Below are positions 18,216-27,461 of a stretch of 64,000 nt of DNA, piece by piece. The DNA lies in the NCBI RefSeq assembly GCF_010468565.1, contig NZ_WUEG01000003.1:62001-126000 (forward strand), written 5' to 3'. Position 1 is the first letter of the stretch. Every line of letters begins with the position of its first letter. The notes beneath the pieces were generated by a model, which worked only from the letters and a program-made list of their open reading frames with translations, ran no database searches and had not been told where the DNA came from. The stretch is from Allomuricauda sp. TY007. Its GTDB lineage: Bacteria; Bacteroidota; Bacteroidia; Flavobacteriales; Flavobacteriaceae. The translations under genes and the position numbers were made by a program.

Positions 18216-21200
18216 GTTTCTCATCATATTGTTTATTTCAGCATTGGTTATTTCCTGTAAAAAGGAAGGTAGTCTCTTTGAAAATCCCTCCCCCAAGGAA
18301 ACAGGGGTGGATTTTACCAATACGCTTACTTCTTCCAAAGATTTGAGCATCTTGGATTACCTGTATTTTTACAATGGGGGTGGCGTATCCATAGGCGATA
18401 TCAACAACGATGGCCTGCCCGATATCTTCTTTACCGGAAACCAAGTCAAAAACAAACTCTACCTCAACAAAGGCAATCTTAAATTCGAGGATATTTCCAG
18501 TTCGGCCGGGATCCAAGGAAACAGTGATTGGAATACAGGAACCACAATGGCCGATGTAAACGGCGATGGGCTCTTGGACATCTATGTCTGTGCCGTAGTG
18601 GGCATCAACGGGTTTAACGGGTTCAACGAGCTCTATATCAATAATGGCGACAATACCTTTACCGAAAGTGCCGCCAAATATGGGCTGGATTTTGATTCGT
18701 ACAGTTCCAATGCAGCTTTTTTTGATTATGACCTGGATGGAGACCTTGACCTGTACTTGCTCAACCATGCCGTGCACACCCAAAACTCCTTTGGCCGTTT
18801 TGATCTAAGGTACGAACGCCGTTATGAAACGGGGGACAAACTATTGCGCAACGATAATGGAAAATTTAAAGATGTTAGTGAAGAAGCCGGCATTTACGGA
18901 GGTATCAATGGTTATGGGCTAGGTTTGGCCATTTCCGATTTTAATCAAGATGGGTACCCCGACATTTATGTGGGCAACGATTTTCATGAAGACGATTATT
19001 ATTACCTCAATAATGGCGATGGCACTTTTACCGAAAGCCTAAAAAAATATTTTGGTCATACCTCTCGCTTTTCCATGGGCAACGATGTGGCCGACATCAA
19101 CAATGATGGCCGACCGGATTTTCTTTCCTTGGATATGCTTCCCGAAGACGAAGTGGCCTTAAAATCTTCCGAAGGAGATGATAATATCCAGACCCAAAAA
19201 ATGCGGATCGACCGTTTTGGGTACCATTATCAGTTTACACGTAATATGTTGTTCGTAAACCAGCCCGATGGAAACTTTATGGAAACCGCATTAATGAGCG
19301 GCATTGCTGCCACCGATTGGAGTTGGAGTGCCCTTTTCGGTGACTATGACCAAGATGGGCAACAGGATGTGTTTATTTCCAATGGGATTCCGAAAAGGCC
19401 AAACGACCTGGATTTCATCAAATTTGTTTCCAATGATCAGATCCAGCAAAAGATGGACAATACCAAGCTTGTAGATCAACAAGCTCTGGAACTAATGCCC
19501 TCGGGCAATGTCCATAATTATGTCTTTAAAGGAGGTAAAGACCTTCATTTTGAGAATATGTCCGAACAATGGATTGCCAAGGACACCTTGGTCTCTGGTG
19601 CAACTGCCATGGGCGATTTTGATGGTGATGGCGACCTCGACCTTGTAACCAACAATATTGATCAGCCTGCCACCTTTTATATCAATAAAACAAACGACAA
19701 GGGCAACTACTTAAAACTGAGGTTCAATTACACCAACAAGAACACTTTTGGTATCGGCACCAAGGTATATTCATACGTTGATGGAGGCCTTCAGTTCAAG
19801 GAACTCTTCCCCACCCGCGGTTTTCAGGCATCCTCCGAACCCATGGTACATTTTGGCTTTAAAAATGCCAAGGCGATTGATTCCATAAAAATCATATGGC
19901 CCGATAAGACCTATCAGGTATTAAAAAATGTTGCCGTCAACCAAACACTTACATTAGAACCAAAAAACACCAAACCTTTTGATTACAAATCCCTTAACAA
20001 AGGGAAAAAAACAATGTTCAATTTGGTGGACAACAATCTTGGCTTGGATTTTAACCATGTGGAGGACAATTATACCGATTTTAACCGCGAAAAGCTGATT
20101 CCCTATCAAATATCCGATAGAGGGCCTGCGCTTGCTATTGGTGATTTAAATGGAGATGGTAAAGAGGATGTTTTCTTTGGAGGCTCCAAATACGGACCAT
20201 CGCAAATCTACTTGCAACAAGATTCAATCTTTATAAACCAAAGGTTTGACAGTATCCAAAGGGATTCCATTCGTGAAAATGTTTCGGCAACCATTGCCGA
20301 TTTTAACAACGATGGTAAAAACGATTTGATTACCACTTCTGGAGGTGGGGACTTTTTTGGAAAATCGGAACCCTTATTAGATGCTTACTTCATTCAAAAA
20401 GATACTGTTTTTGATAATGCTGCACTTCCAGAATACTATCAAAATTCATCTGTTGTAAAACCTTTTGATTTTGATGGTGACAGTGATTTGGACGTTTTTA
20501 TCGGTGGGCACACCATTACCGCCAAGTTCGGAGCTCCTGCCAAATCATACCTTTTGGAAAATGATGGTGGAGCCTTTAAAGTGAAGAAAGAATTTGAAGC
20601 ATTTTCTGAAGGAATGGTAACCGATGCCATTTGGAGCGATTTTGATGGAGACGGCAGCACCGACCTTATTTTGGTGGGAGAATGGATGTCTCCCAAGTTT
20701 TTAAAGCAACAAAACGGTTCTTTTACCCAAGTAGAGCAGGTTAACATTCCTGGACTATGGCAGGCCATTGAGGCTTTTGATATGGATGGGGACGGGGACA
20801 CCGACTACCTGCTCGGAAATTGGGGCACCAACTCCAAGTTCAAGGCTTCAGAAGAACATCCCATAAAATTATACTTCAACGATTTTGATGATAACGGTCA
20901 AACCGAAACGGTAACGGCCATGGAAAAAAATGGAAATTACTATCCATTGGAAACATTGGACGGATTGGCATCGCAAATGGTTTACCTCAAAAAGAAATAC
21001 AACACTTATAAATCGTTTGCCGGTGATACCATGGAAGAAATATTTGGAGAAGATGCATTGGATGCTTCCACTTTAATGGAGGTCAACACACTGAAATCTG
21101 GATATTTAAGAAACGATAATGGTAGCTTTGTTTTTGTACCGTTCAAAAGTGAACTTCAAGTGTCGCCGATTATGTCATTTTTGGTAGATGATTTTGATGG

Positions 21201-21447
21201 TGACGGAAATACCGAGGTGCTCGTTGGCGGCAATTATTTTGGAGTAAAACCCTATCACGGTAGGCTGGATTCGTTTCCAGGGGCACTCATCAAAAGTAAT
21301 GGTAACATTATTTTGGGCAATCAATTGGGATTGGATTTTACCAAAAAATCAATCCGGCATTTAACAACAATCACACTTAACAATCAAAAATATTTGTTAG
21401 CTGTATTCAATAACGATAAAGCACAAGTCTATAAAATCAATGATTAA
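18208..21447 (+). CDS. VCBS/FG-GAP repeat lipoprotein with ASPIC/UnbV domain (paralogue 3)
   Basis: The third paralogue is 1,079 aa long. It has a lipoprotein leader (VISC, Cys17), FG-GAP loops (DINNDGLPD, DVNGDGLLD, DYDLDGDLD, DFNQDGYPD, DYDQDGQQD), an ASPIC/UnbV region (NYLKLRF ... FPTRGFQ ... IKIIWPDK) and a second set of loops (DLNGDGKED, DFDGDSDLD, DMDGDGDTD, DFDGDGNTE). The opening segment, LDYLYFYNGGGV, resembles paralogue 1 (LNYLYFYNGAGV) more than paralogue 2, which suggests different ages of duplication. It overlaps the previous gene by 8 bases and runs directly into the haloperoxidase-like gene. Confidence 0.9.
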   Translation: MNRFLIILFISALVISCKKEGSLFENPSPKETGVDFTNTLTSSKDLSILDYLYFYNGGGVSIGDINNDGLPDIFFTGNQVKNKLYLNKGNLKFEDISSSAGIQGNSDWNTGTTMADVNGDGLLDIYVCAVVGINGFNGFNELYINNGDNTFTESAAKYGLDFDSYSSNAAFFDYDLDGDLDLYLLNHAVHTQNSFGRFDLRYERRYETGDKLLRNDNGKFKDVSEEAGIYGGINGYGLGLAISDFNQDGYPDIYVGNDFHEDDYYYLNNGDGTFTESLKKYFGHTSRFSMGNDVADINNDGRPDFLSLDMLPEDEVALKSSEGDDNIQTQKMRIDRFGYHYQFTRNMLFVNQPDGNFMETALMSGIAATDWSWSALFGDYDQDGQQDVFISNGIPKRPNDLDFIKFVSNDQIQQKMDNTKLVDQQALELMPSGNVHNYVFKGGKDLHFENMSEQWIAKDTLVSGATAMGDFDGDGDLDLVTNNIDQPATFYINKTNDKGNYLKLRFNYTNKNTFGIGTKVYSYVDGGLQFKELFPTRGFQASSEPMVHFGFKNAKAIDSIKIIWPDKTYQVLKNVAVNQTLTLEPKNTKPFDYKSLNKGKKTMFNLVDNNLGLDFNHVEDNYTDFNREKLIPYQISDRGPALAIGDLNGDGKEDVFFGGSKYGPSQIYLQQDSIFINQRFDSIQRDSIRENVSATIADFNNDGKNDLITTSGGGDFFGKSEPLLDAYFIQKDTVFDNAALPEYYQNSSVVKPFDFDGDSDLDVFIGGHTITAKFGAPAKSYLLENDGGAFKVKKEFEAFSEGMVTDAIWSDFDGDGSTDLILVGEWMSPKFLKQQNGSFTQVEQVNIPGLWQAIEAFDMDGDGDTDYLLGNWGTNSKFKASEEHPIKLYFNDFDDNGQTETVTAMEKNGNYYPLETLDGLASQMVYLKKKYNTYKSFAGDTMEEIFGEDALDASTLMEVNTLKSGYLRNDNGSFVFVPFKSELQVSPIMSFLVDDFDGDGNTEVLVGGNYFGVKPYHGRLDSFPGALIKSNGNIILGNQLGLDFTKKSIRHLTTITLNNQKYLLAVFNNDKAQVYKIND

Positions 21448-21457
21448 TCGCAAGGCC

Positions 21458-22789
21458 ATGAAAAAAAGAATAAGTTTAATCGCAGCAGCATTGTTGGTTT
21501 TGGCATCATGTCAAAAAAAACAGGAACCCGTCGAAGTCTCTCCGGAAGAATTCCATGCATCCGTGGACAAAGTAATCGAAATAATGATCCATGATATATT
21601 CTCGCCTCCTGTGGCCAGTAGAATATTTGCGTACTCCAATATTGCGGCATATGAAATTGTAGCTAAGAAAAACGACAAATACAAGTCTTTGGCAGGGCAG
21701 GTTACCGATTTGAAAAGTATTCCAGACCCGAAAAACAGTGAGAACGTCAATTACGAAATGGCCGCCTTGATCGCTCATATGGATATTAGCAAAAGACTTA
21801 TTTTTTCCGAAGAAAGGATGGAAAGTTTTAGGGACAGCCTTTATACCATTTGGATGGATAAAAACGAAACCGTTTTTAATGCCAGTAAGGAATATGGATT
21901 GGAAGTGGCCGACTTTGTTGGGAAATGGATGAACAAGGACAATTATAAGGAAACACGTACCATGCCCAAGTTTTCCGTGGACTCCGACGACCCATCTCGT
22001 TGGCAGCCCACTCCCCCGGCCTACATGAACGGTATTGAGCCACATTGGGATAAAATACGTCCTTTTGCCATTGATTCCGCTCAGCAATTTAAACCCATCC
22101 CACCACCAGAATTTTCCATGGAAGAAGACTCCAAATTTTATGAAGAGGTGATGGAAGTCTACGAAGTGAGAAAAAGTATGATCGGCAAAGGTGACAAATC
22201 AGATGAAATAGCCATCGCGCAGTTTTGGGATTGTAATCCTTATGTTTCCGTAACCCGTGGACATTTAATGTTCGCCACAAAGAAAATTACCCCGGGAGCT
22301 CACTGGATAGGCATTGCCAAAATAGCATCCAGAAAATCGGGTGCGGATTTTGCCAAAACGGTTTACGCCTATACCAAAACTTCTATAGCGATTGCCGATG
22401 GCTTTATTAGCTGTTGGGCCGAAAAATACAGGAGTAATCTTATTCGTCCAGAAACAGTTATCAACGAATATATTGATGACAGTTGGGAGCCTGTGCTTCA
22501 AACTCCCCCATTCCCCGAATACACAAGTGGGCATAGTGTAGTATCTGGAGCAGCAGCCATAGCACTTACGGACATCTTTGGGGACAACTTTGCCTTTGAT
22601 GATGACACCGAAGTTCCCTATGGTCTCCCAGTACGTTCCTTTACCTCCTTTAACCAGGCATCCGACGAGGCTGCATTAAGCCGGATGTATGGTGGAATCC
22701 ACTATCGTGCGGCCATTGAGGTCGGTATTAAGCAAGGTAGGGATTTAGGAAAATTTATAGTGAACAAATTGGATATGACAAAAGGCTAA
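21458..22789 (+). CDS. Vanadium-dependent haloperoxidase/PAP2-like lipoprotein
   Basis: The start chosen is the ATG at 21458, which gives a clean lipoprotein leader (LVLASC); an upstream in-frame ATG at 21440 would place five extra residues in front and overlap the previous gene. Numbered from 21440, the C-terminal half has the vanadate/phosphate site of the haloperoxidase-PAP2 superfamily: Lys329 with six residues to Arg336-Pro337, TSGH ending at His365, and Ser414-Arg415 with five residues to His421. The Asp often found four residues after this His is replaced by Ala. It could be a vanadium haloperoxidase or an acid phosphatase; sequence alone cannot decide. It closes the VCBS operon. Confidence 0.85.
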   Translation: MKKRISLIAAALLVLASCQKKQEPVEVSPEEFHASVDKVIEIMIHDIFSPPVASRIFAYSNIAAYEIVAKKNDKYKSLAGQVTDLKSIPDPKNSENVNYEMAALIAHMDISKRLIFSEERMESFRDSLYTIWMDKNETVFNASKEYGLEVADFVGKWMNKDNYKETRTMPKFSVDSDDPSRWQPTPPAYMNGIEPHWDKIRPFAIDSAQQFKPIPPPEFSMEEDSKFYEEVMEVYEVRKSMIGKGDKSDEIAIAQFWDCNPYVSVTRGHLMFATKKITPGAHWIGIAKIASRKSGADFAKTVYAYTKTSIAIADGFISCWAEKYRSNLIRPETVINEYIDDSWEPVLQTPPFPEYTSGHSVVSGAAAIALTDIFGDNFAFDDDTEVPYGLPVRSFTSFNQASDEAALSRMYGGIHYRAAIEVGIKQGRDLGKFIVNKLDMTKG

Positions 22790-22793
22790 TCCG

Positions 22794-22801
22794 TATTTTT
22801 G
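22794..22801 (+). promoter_or_regulatory. -7 element TATTTTTG before the SRPBCC gene
   Basis: TATTTTTG fits TAnnTTTG and is preceded, 21 bases upstream, by TTGG. It starts five bases after the stop of the haloperoxidase-like gene and would initiate about 4-7 bases before the next ATG, so the following two genes may form their own short-leader transcript. Confidence 0.5.
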
Positions 22802-22811
22802 CTCCTTAGTT

Positions 22812-23711
22812 ATGAGGAAGATTATTTCTATAATCCTTACCCTTGTGGTAGGAGTAATTTTATGGTATCTTTTTTTGAAGCCCCAGGATTATCAAGTCAA
22901 TTTTAAGGCAAATGCAATCCCTGGAACCATCTTTGAAACGGTAAAGGCCTGGAACCACGGTTTTGATTCCGTAGTCCCTTTGGAGTACATAAGCCCAAGC
23001 TACTTTAAGCAAACCATTGTAGTGAACGATTCCGTTTATGTGTATGAATGGAAAATTGGTCGGGTACATGATTCCCTGAGTGAAGTTCAAGTAAACATCA
23101 AGGATGTTGACAATTCAATCAACAATAGGTTAGCTGTACCTTTTTCAGATACCAACTTTGAGAAAGGTTCCCGAAAACGCCTTTTGGATTTCAACAGCTT
23201 TTTAAAAGAGCACTTGGAAGGATTCAACTACACGATTGAAGGAGAAGCGGAGATATTTTCATCATTTTGCGCTTGCGTCAAACTAAAAACCACGCCCGAA
23301 AACAAGGCCAAAGGGATGATGGCCAACTATAGCTTCTTGGATGGTATCCTTGCCCAAAATAAAGTTCAACTGAATGGACCTCCATTTGTTGAAGTATTGG
23401 ATTGGGACTTGGAAAACAATAGCCTTTCCTATAACTTCTGCAATCCCATCATCCGTTCCGAAAAACTTCCAAACCACCCTGATATTGAATACAAGCGCAT
23501 CTTTAGTAAAAATGCCATTAAAGCGGTTTACCATGGAAACTATATCACTTCCGACCGCGCATGGTACGCACTATTGGATCATGCCAATGAAAATAATATC
23601 CCTATAGAGAAGAAGCCTATTGAGGTTTTCCATAACAACCCGAACATGGGTGGTGATGCGTTACAATGGACTACCGAGGTATATATGCCCATAAAAGAAT
23701 CCAATGAATAA
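22812..23711 (+). CDS. Membrane-anchored SRPBCC / GyrI-like effector-binding protein
   Basis: The 299-aa protein has one N-terminal membrane segment (residues 4-21) and then a stretch that looks like a SRPBCC ligand-binding fold (VNFKANAIPGTIFETVKAWN). The C-terminal half resembles the GyrI/AraC effector-binding domain (KAVYHGNYITSDRAWYALLDHANENN, quoted here only in part: VYHGNY and YALLDHANEN). No DNA-binding domain is present. Such combinations are common in Bacteroidota and are thought to bind small hydrophobic molecules at the membrane; the ligand is unknown. It overlaps the next gene by 8 bases, so the two are coupled. Confidence 0.65.
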   Translation: MRKIISIILTLVVGVILWYLFLKPQDYQVNFKANAIPGTIFETVKAWNHGFDSVVPLEYISPSYFKQTIVVNDSVYVYEWKIGRVHDSLSEVQVNIKDVDNSINNRLAVPFSDTNFEKGSRKRLLDFNSFLKEHLEGFNYTIEGEAEIFSSFCACVKLKTTPENKAKGMMANYSFLDGILAQNKVQLNGPPFVEVLDWDLENNSLSYNFCNPIIRSEKLPNHPDIEYKRIFSKNAIKAVYHGNYITSDRAWYALLDHANENNIPIEKKPIEVFHNNPNMGGDALQWTTEVYMPIKESNE

Positions 23712-24561
23712 ATTTGCTCTCGTTTTTTTGCTGATAGTGGCCCAAACCTGTGCCCAAAAGACCTATTTGAGTGAATTGGACCCCTTATCCAAATTTCCAT
23801 CCGATCTCAAAGAAGTTTCTGGGATGGAAATTGCTTCCGACGGGAACATTTGGGTCATTGAGGATAGCGGGAACAAAGACAAACTATTTAAGATTGGCAG
23901 AAATGGCGAAGAGAAGAAATCCTTAAAAATAGACCATGCCAAAAACAGGGATTGGGAAGATTTGGCAAAAGATGTTAATGGCAACCTTTACATTGGTGAC
24001 TTTGGCAACAATGATAATGAACGTAAGGATTTGGTCATTTACAAGGTGCCAAGTGATGAAATGGGCAAAAAGGAACCCAATGCCCAAAAAATTGAATTCA
24101 ATTATCCACAGCAAAAAGATTTTCCACCTAAAAAAGACAGTTTATATTTTGATACCGAAGGTTTTTTTCACCTAAATGATTACCTGTACATCTTTACCAA
24201 GAACCGTACGAGGCCCTACACCGGAAAAACACTACTGTATCGCGTACCGGACAAGGAAGGTGAATACGAGGCCGAGTTCTTGGGTTCTTTGTTTCTCTGT
24301 GCAGACCAGGACCATTGCTCGGTGACCAGTGCGGATATTTCTCCCGATGGCAAGACCATTGCCCTATTGAGCTATGGCTTTGTGTTTTTGTTGACTGATT
24401 TTACTGCCCCGGATTTCACTAAGACATCCATCAAAATCATTGATCTAAACACTCCCACACAGGTTGAATCAGTTTGCTTTGTGGATAACAAAACACTTCT
24501 TATCGCTGACGAAGAGAACAACCATGGTGGTAGAAATCTTTATGAATTAAAGCTCGATTAA
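23704..24561 (+). CDS. Secreted beta-propeller-like protein of unknown function
   Basis: The 285-aa product has a signal peptide (FLLIVAQTCAQ, cut near residue 18). The mature part repeats short beta segments with glycine-aspartate turns (EVSGMEIASDGNIWVIED, LAKDVNGNLYIGDFGNND, TSADISPDGKTIALLSYG, SVCFVDNKTLLIADEENN), the look of a propeller resembling SdiA-regulated or SMP-30-like proteins. No catalytic motif is certain. It is translationally coupled to the SRPBCC protein by an 8-base overlap. It may bind or sense a ligand in the periplasm, but no function is assigned. Confidence 0.6.
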   Translation: MNKFALVFLLIVAQTCAQKTYLSELDPLSKFPSDLKEVSGMEIASDGNIWVIEDSGNKDKLFKIGRNGEEKKSLKIDHAKNRDWEDLAKDVNGNLYIGDFGNNDNERKDLVIYKVPSDEMGKKEPNAQKIEFNYPQQKDFPPKKDSLYFDTEGFFHLNDYLYIFTKNRTRPYTGKTLLYRVPDKEGEYEAEFLGSLFLCADQDHCSVTSADISPDGKTIALLSYGFVFLLTDFTAPDFTKTSIKIIDLNTPTQVESVCFVDNKTLLIADEENNHGGRNLYELKLD

Positions 24562-24733
24562 AACCCAAAAAAGTATTCTACGGACAGGCCTGAAGATTTG
24601 TATTGATATATACAAGTCATTATATTTTTTGTGGCTTCAATACTTCACTTTGGGCAGGACAGAACTAAAACAACACCACTTAATAAATTGCCTAATTTGC
24701 TTTTACTCATTTTATTCTTGACATTTGGGAGTT

Positions 24734-26818
24734 ATGATTCCCAAACAACAACATAGCCTACAGCTCTTAAAAAAACACTTTGGTTTTGATACTTTTTTAC
24801 CCAATCAGCAAGCCATTGTCAACAGTATTCTAGAAGGAAAGGACCTTTTGGGCATTATGCCCACAGGAGGTGGAAAATCGGTTTGTTTTCAGTTGCCCGC
24901 ACTTCTGCTTCATGGAACGGCCATCGTGGTCTCGCCCTTGATTGCTTTGATGAAGGATCAGGTGGACGCCCTACAGGCCAACGGCATCCCTGCGACATTC
25001 TACAACAGTAGCCAAGCCGCCGAAGCGCAGAGCGAAATCCTAAAAAAACTTCGGGCACAAGAAATCAAACTCTTGTACGTGGCACCCGAAAGCCTGCCGC
25101 ACTTAATGCCGTTTTTAACCGAGGACAGCGTGAGTTTGTTCGCCGTGGACGAAGCCCATTGTATTTCGGCTTGGGGACACGATTTCCGTCCGGCATATAC
25201 GCAGTTGGGAAAACTAAAGGAAGTTTTTCCCAATGTTCCCATTGCGGCCTTTACCGCCACGGCCGACAGTACCACGCAAGATGACATCCTAAAACAGCTC
25301 AACATAACAAATGCCGAAAGGCACATTGCCTCCTTCGACAGGAAAAACCTGTTCCTCGAAGTGCGTCCGGGCACCAACCGCTTTCCGCAAATAGTCCGCT
25401 TTTTGGAGCAACGCACAGACCAAAGTGGAATCATCTACTGCCTAAGCCGAAAAGGTACTGAAAAGCTCGCTGAAAAATTAAACAACAATGGGTTCACAGC
25501 ACAAGCATACCATGCCGGAATGGATACCGAAGCCCGTAATCAGGTACAGGAAGACTTTGTTAATGACCGCACACCTATAATCGTGGCTACCATTGCCTTT
25601 GGGATGGGCATTGATAAAAGCAATGTACGCTGGGTGATCCATTACAATATGCCCAAAAACATAGAGAGTTACTATCAGGAAATTGGTCGTAGTGGGCGCG
25701 ACCGTTTGCCCGCACACACCTTGTTGTTTTACAGTTTTTCCGATGTGATACAGCTGCGTAAGTTTATAGATGAATCGCAAACAAAAGAAGTGCAACTGGC
25801 TAAATTGGAACGCATGCAACAGTTTGCCGAGGCCTTGAGTTGTCGCCGTATTGCCTTGTTGAACTATTTTGGCGAGCATATTTCAGAAAATTGCGGTAAT
25901 TGCGACAACTGTAAAACACCTCCCCAATTTTTTGACGGCACCATTTTGACACAGAAAGTCTGTTCGGCGGTGTATCGATTAAGGGAACAGGTAGCCTTGA
26001 CCATGCTCGTGGATGTGCTTCGCGGCGCACAAAATGCCCAAGTGTTCGATAAAGGCTATCAAAACATAAAAACCTACGGCACGGTAAAAGATGTCTCTTG
26101 GCAAAATTTGCAACAGTATATCATCCAAATGGTCAATCAGGGTATTTTGGAAATCCGCTTTCACGAGAACGGACGTTTGTTGCTCACGCCTTTGGCCAAG
26201 CAAATTTTATTTGAAGGTCGAAAAGTCCAGCTCGCCACACTTCAAAAAGCAGAAAAAACAACCCAAGGCAAGCGAACCGAAAAAACACAAGTAGTTGGTT
26301 TGTTCGATAAGTTGAAAGCCCTTCGTACTGAAATAGCCCTTGAAGAAAACGTACCCGCCTATATTGTGTTCAGCGATGCCGCTTTGCGAGATATGGAAGC
26401 CAAACTCCCCGAAACCGAAACCGAGTTTATGCAGGTAAGCGGTGTGGGCGAAGCAAAAAAAGACAAATATGCCACACGTTTTCTTAAGGTAATCAACGCA
26501 TGGGCAGCATCCAAGAAAAGCACCCAAGAGCTCTCGTTTTCACTGTTTGAAAAAGGTATGACAGTAGTCGATATTGCCACACAGCGGGAATTGAAAGAAG
26601 ATACCGTTTATGGTCATTTTCAAAAAGTGCACGAAGAAGGAAAACCAATCAATTTATATCAATTCATTTCCGAAGAAGAGGTTAAGAAAATACAAGTCGC
26701 CAAAACCGAGCTCGGTGATCAGGTTGAAGGGTTAAAACCTTATTTTATGCATTTTGAGGAGCAGATTCCTTACTGGAAAATCAAAATGGCACTGTATCTT
26801 CTGGAAAACAATGGTTGA
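24734..26818 (+). CDS. recQ: ATP-dependent DNA helicase RecQ
   Basis: The 694-aa protein (ATG at 24734 preferred over a TTG at 24725) carries the superfamily 2 helicase motifs: GIMPTGGGKS (Walker A), VDEAHCISAWGHDFRP (DEAH box with the RecQ aromatic loop) and QEIGRSGRD (motif VI). The zinc-binding cysteines follow in CRRIALLNYF and CGNCDNC, then the RQC winged helix, an HRDC domain (residues 530-600) and a C-terminal helix-turn-helix-like stretch. RecQ unwinds recombination intermediates from 3' to 5'. Both flanks are intergenic, with no operon partner. Flavobacteria often have two RecQ copies; this one has a full-length architecture. Confidence 0.95.
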   Translation: MIPKQQHSLQLLKKHFGFDTFLPNQQAIVNSILEGKDLLGIMPTGGGKSVCFQLPALLLHGTAIVVSPLIALMKDQVDALQANGIPATFYNSSQAAEAQSEILKKLRAQEIKLLYVAPESLPHLMPFLTEDSVSLFAVDEAHCISAWGHDFRPAYTQLGKLKEVFPNVPIAAFTATADSTTQDDILKQLNITNAERHIASFDRKNLFLEVRPGTNRFPQIVRFLEQRTDQSGIIYCLSRKGTEKLAEKLNNNGFTAQAYHAGMDTEARNQVQEDFVNDRTPIIVATIAFGMGIDKSNVRWVIHYNMPKNIESYYQEIGRSGRDRLPAHTLLFYSFSDVIQLRKFIDESQTKEVQLAKLERMQQFAEALSCRRIALLNYFGEHISENCGNCDNCKTPPQFFDGTILTQKVCSAVYRLREQVALTMLVDVLRGAQNAQVFDKGYQNIKTYGTVKDVSWQNLQQYIIQMVNQGILEIRFHENGRLLLTPLAKQILFEGRKVQLATLQKAEKTTQGKRTEKTQVVGLFDKLKALRTEIALEENVPAYIVFSDAALRDMEAKLPETETEFMQVSGVGEAKKDKYATRFLKVINAWAASKKSTQELSFSLFEKGMTVVDIATQRELKEDTVYGHFQKVHEEGKPINLYQFISEEEVKKIQVAKTELGDQVEGLKPYFMHFEEQIPYWKIKMALYLLENNG

Positions 26819-26848
26819 CGGGCTGGTGAATGGACTGATTGGCAAGGT

Positions 26849-26882
26849 TTTGAAATTTTCACATGAAATCTTTGTATCTTTA
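26849..26882 (+). promoter_or_regulatory. Promoter of the toxin-antitoxin pair
   Basis: TTTG (26849-26852) and TATCTTTA (26875-26882), 22 bases apart, resemble the Bacteroidota -33/-7 pair. The antitoxin ATG lies 24 bases downstream. Confidence 0.5.
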
Positions 26883-26905
26883 TAAGCAACAATCCAATAT
26901 AAAAA

Positions 26906-27115
26906 ATGGAACCTAAAGCCATTACAGTAAAAGAGGAACTCATCGCATGGATACGCGAAATAGAGGATATATCCGTACTGCAACATTTGGAAGCCATAAA
27001 AAACCGCAGCGAAAAACCTTTTGATTTTGATGAAGAATGGAAAAAAGGCTATACCGTGGAGGAGGCAAGGGCAGAGATGTATAAACGGATTAAAACATAT
27101 CCTTGGAAAAAGTAA
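26906..27115 (+). CDS. Small antitoxin-like protein
   Basis: The 69-aa, highly charged protein begins with a helix (KEELIAWIREIEDISVLQHLEAI) typical of small Bacteroidota antitoxins that lie before RelE/ParE toxins; I saw no classical ribbon-helix-helix motif. The second half (FDEEWKKGYTVEEARAEMYKRI) would be the toxin-neutralising helix. It overlaps the next gene by 13 bases and has its own promoter. The call as an antitoxin depends on size, order and partner rather than on a defined domain. Confidence 0.65.
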   Translation: MEPKAITVKEELIAWIREIEDISVLQHLEAIKNRSEKPFDFDEEWKKGYTVEEARAEMYKRIKTYPWKK

Positions 27116-27432
27116 TTTTCACAAAACATACGATTGATTATTTTGATGAGCTGGTTTTTTCGTTATTTATGGCAGGATATTTTTCGTATGAAGAAATTGC
27201 CCAAGGCTATGTAGATAAGATTATCCATTTCGTTATAACGGACATACACACATTTCCCCATAAAAAAACACCGTCTAAGCTAAAACATTTAGGGAGTAGT
27301 TATATCTTTTACAATTCAACTTCCCGAACCACATGGTACCTCTTTTTTGAAAAAAAGGACAACAACTACATTATTACTGGCATATTGAATAATCATTGTG
27401 AAGAAGCAAAGCACATTGTGCCCAACCCATAG
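27103..27432 (+). CDS. RelE/ParE-like toxin
   Basis: The 109-aa protein starts at a TTG that overlaps the antitoxin reading frame by 13 bases; the next Met would delete the first helix. It has the RelE/ParE pattern: two N-terminal helices, then strands with YIFYNSTSRTTWYLFFEKKDN and a C-terminal strand (YIITGILNNH). Toxins of this fold cleave mRNA on the ribosome or poison gyrase; which applies here cannot be read. The pair sits alone between recQ and the outer-membrane phosphoesterase gene, consistent with a mobile accessory insertion. Confidence 0.65.
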   Translation: MEKVIFTKHTIDYFDELVFSLFMAGYFSYEEIAQGYVDKIIHFVITDIHTFPHKKTPSKLKHLGSSYIFYNSTSRTTWYLFFEKKDNNYIITGILNNHCEEAKHIVPNP

Positions 27433-27461
27433 CGCGATTTTGAGTTAATTCCTAAATAATA

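Noticed and set aside
11760..21250. Many short GAYGGNGAY-like DNA repeats
   Set aside because: They encode DxDxDG calcium loops of FG-GAP repeats and follow codon structure; they are not independent DNA repeats.
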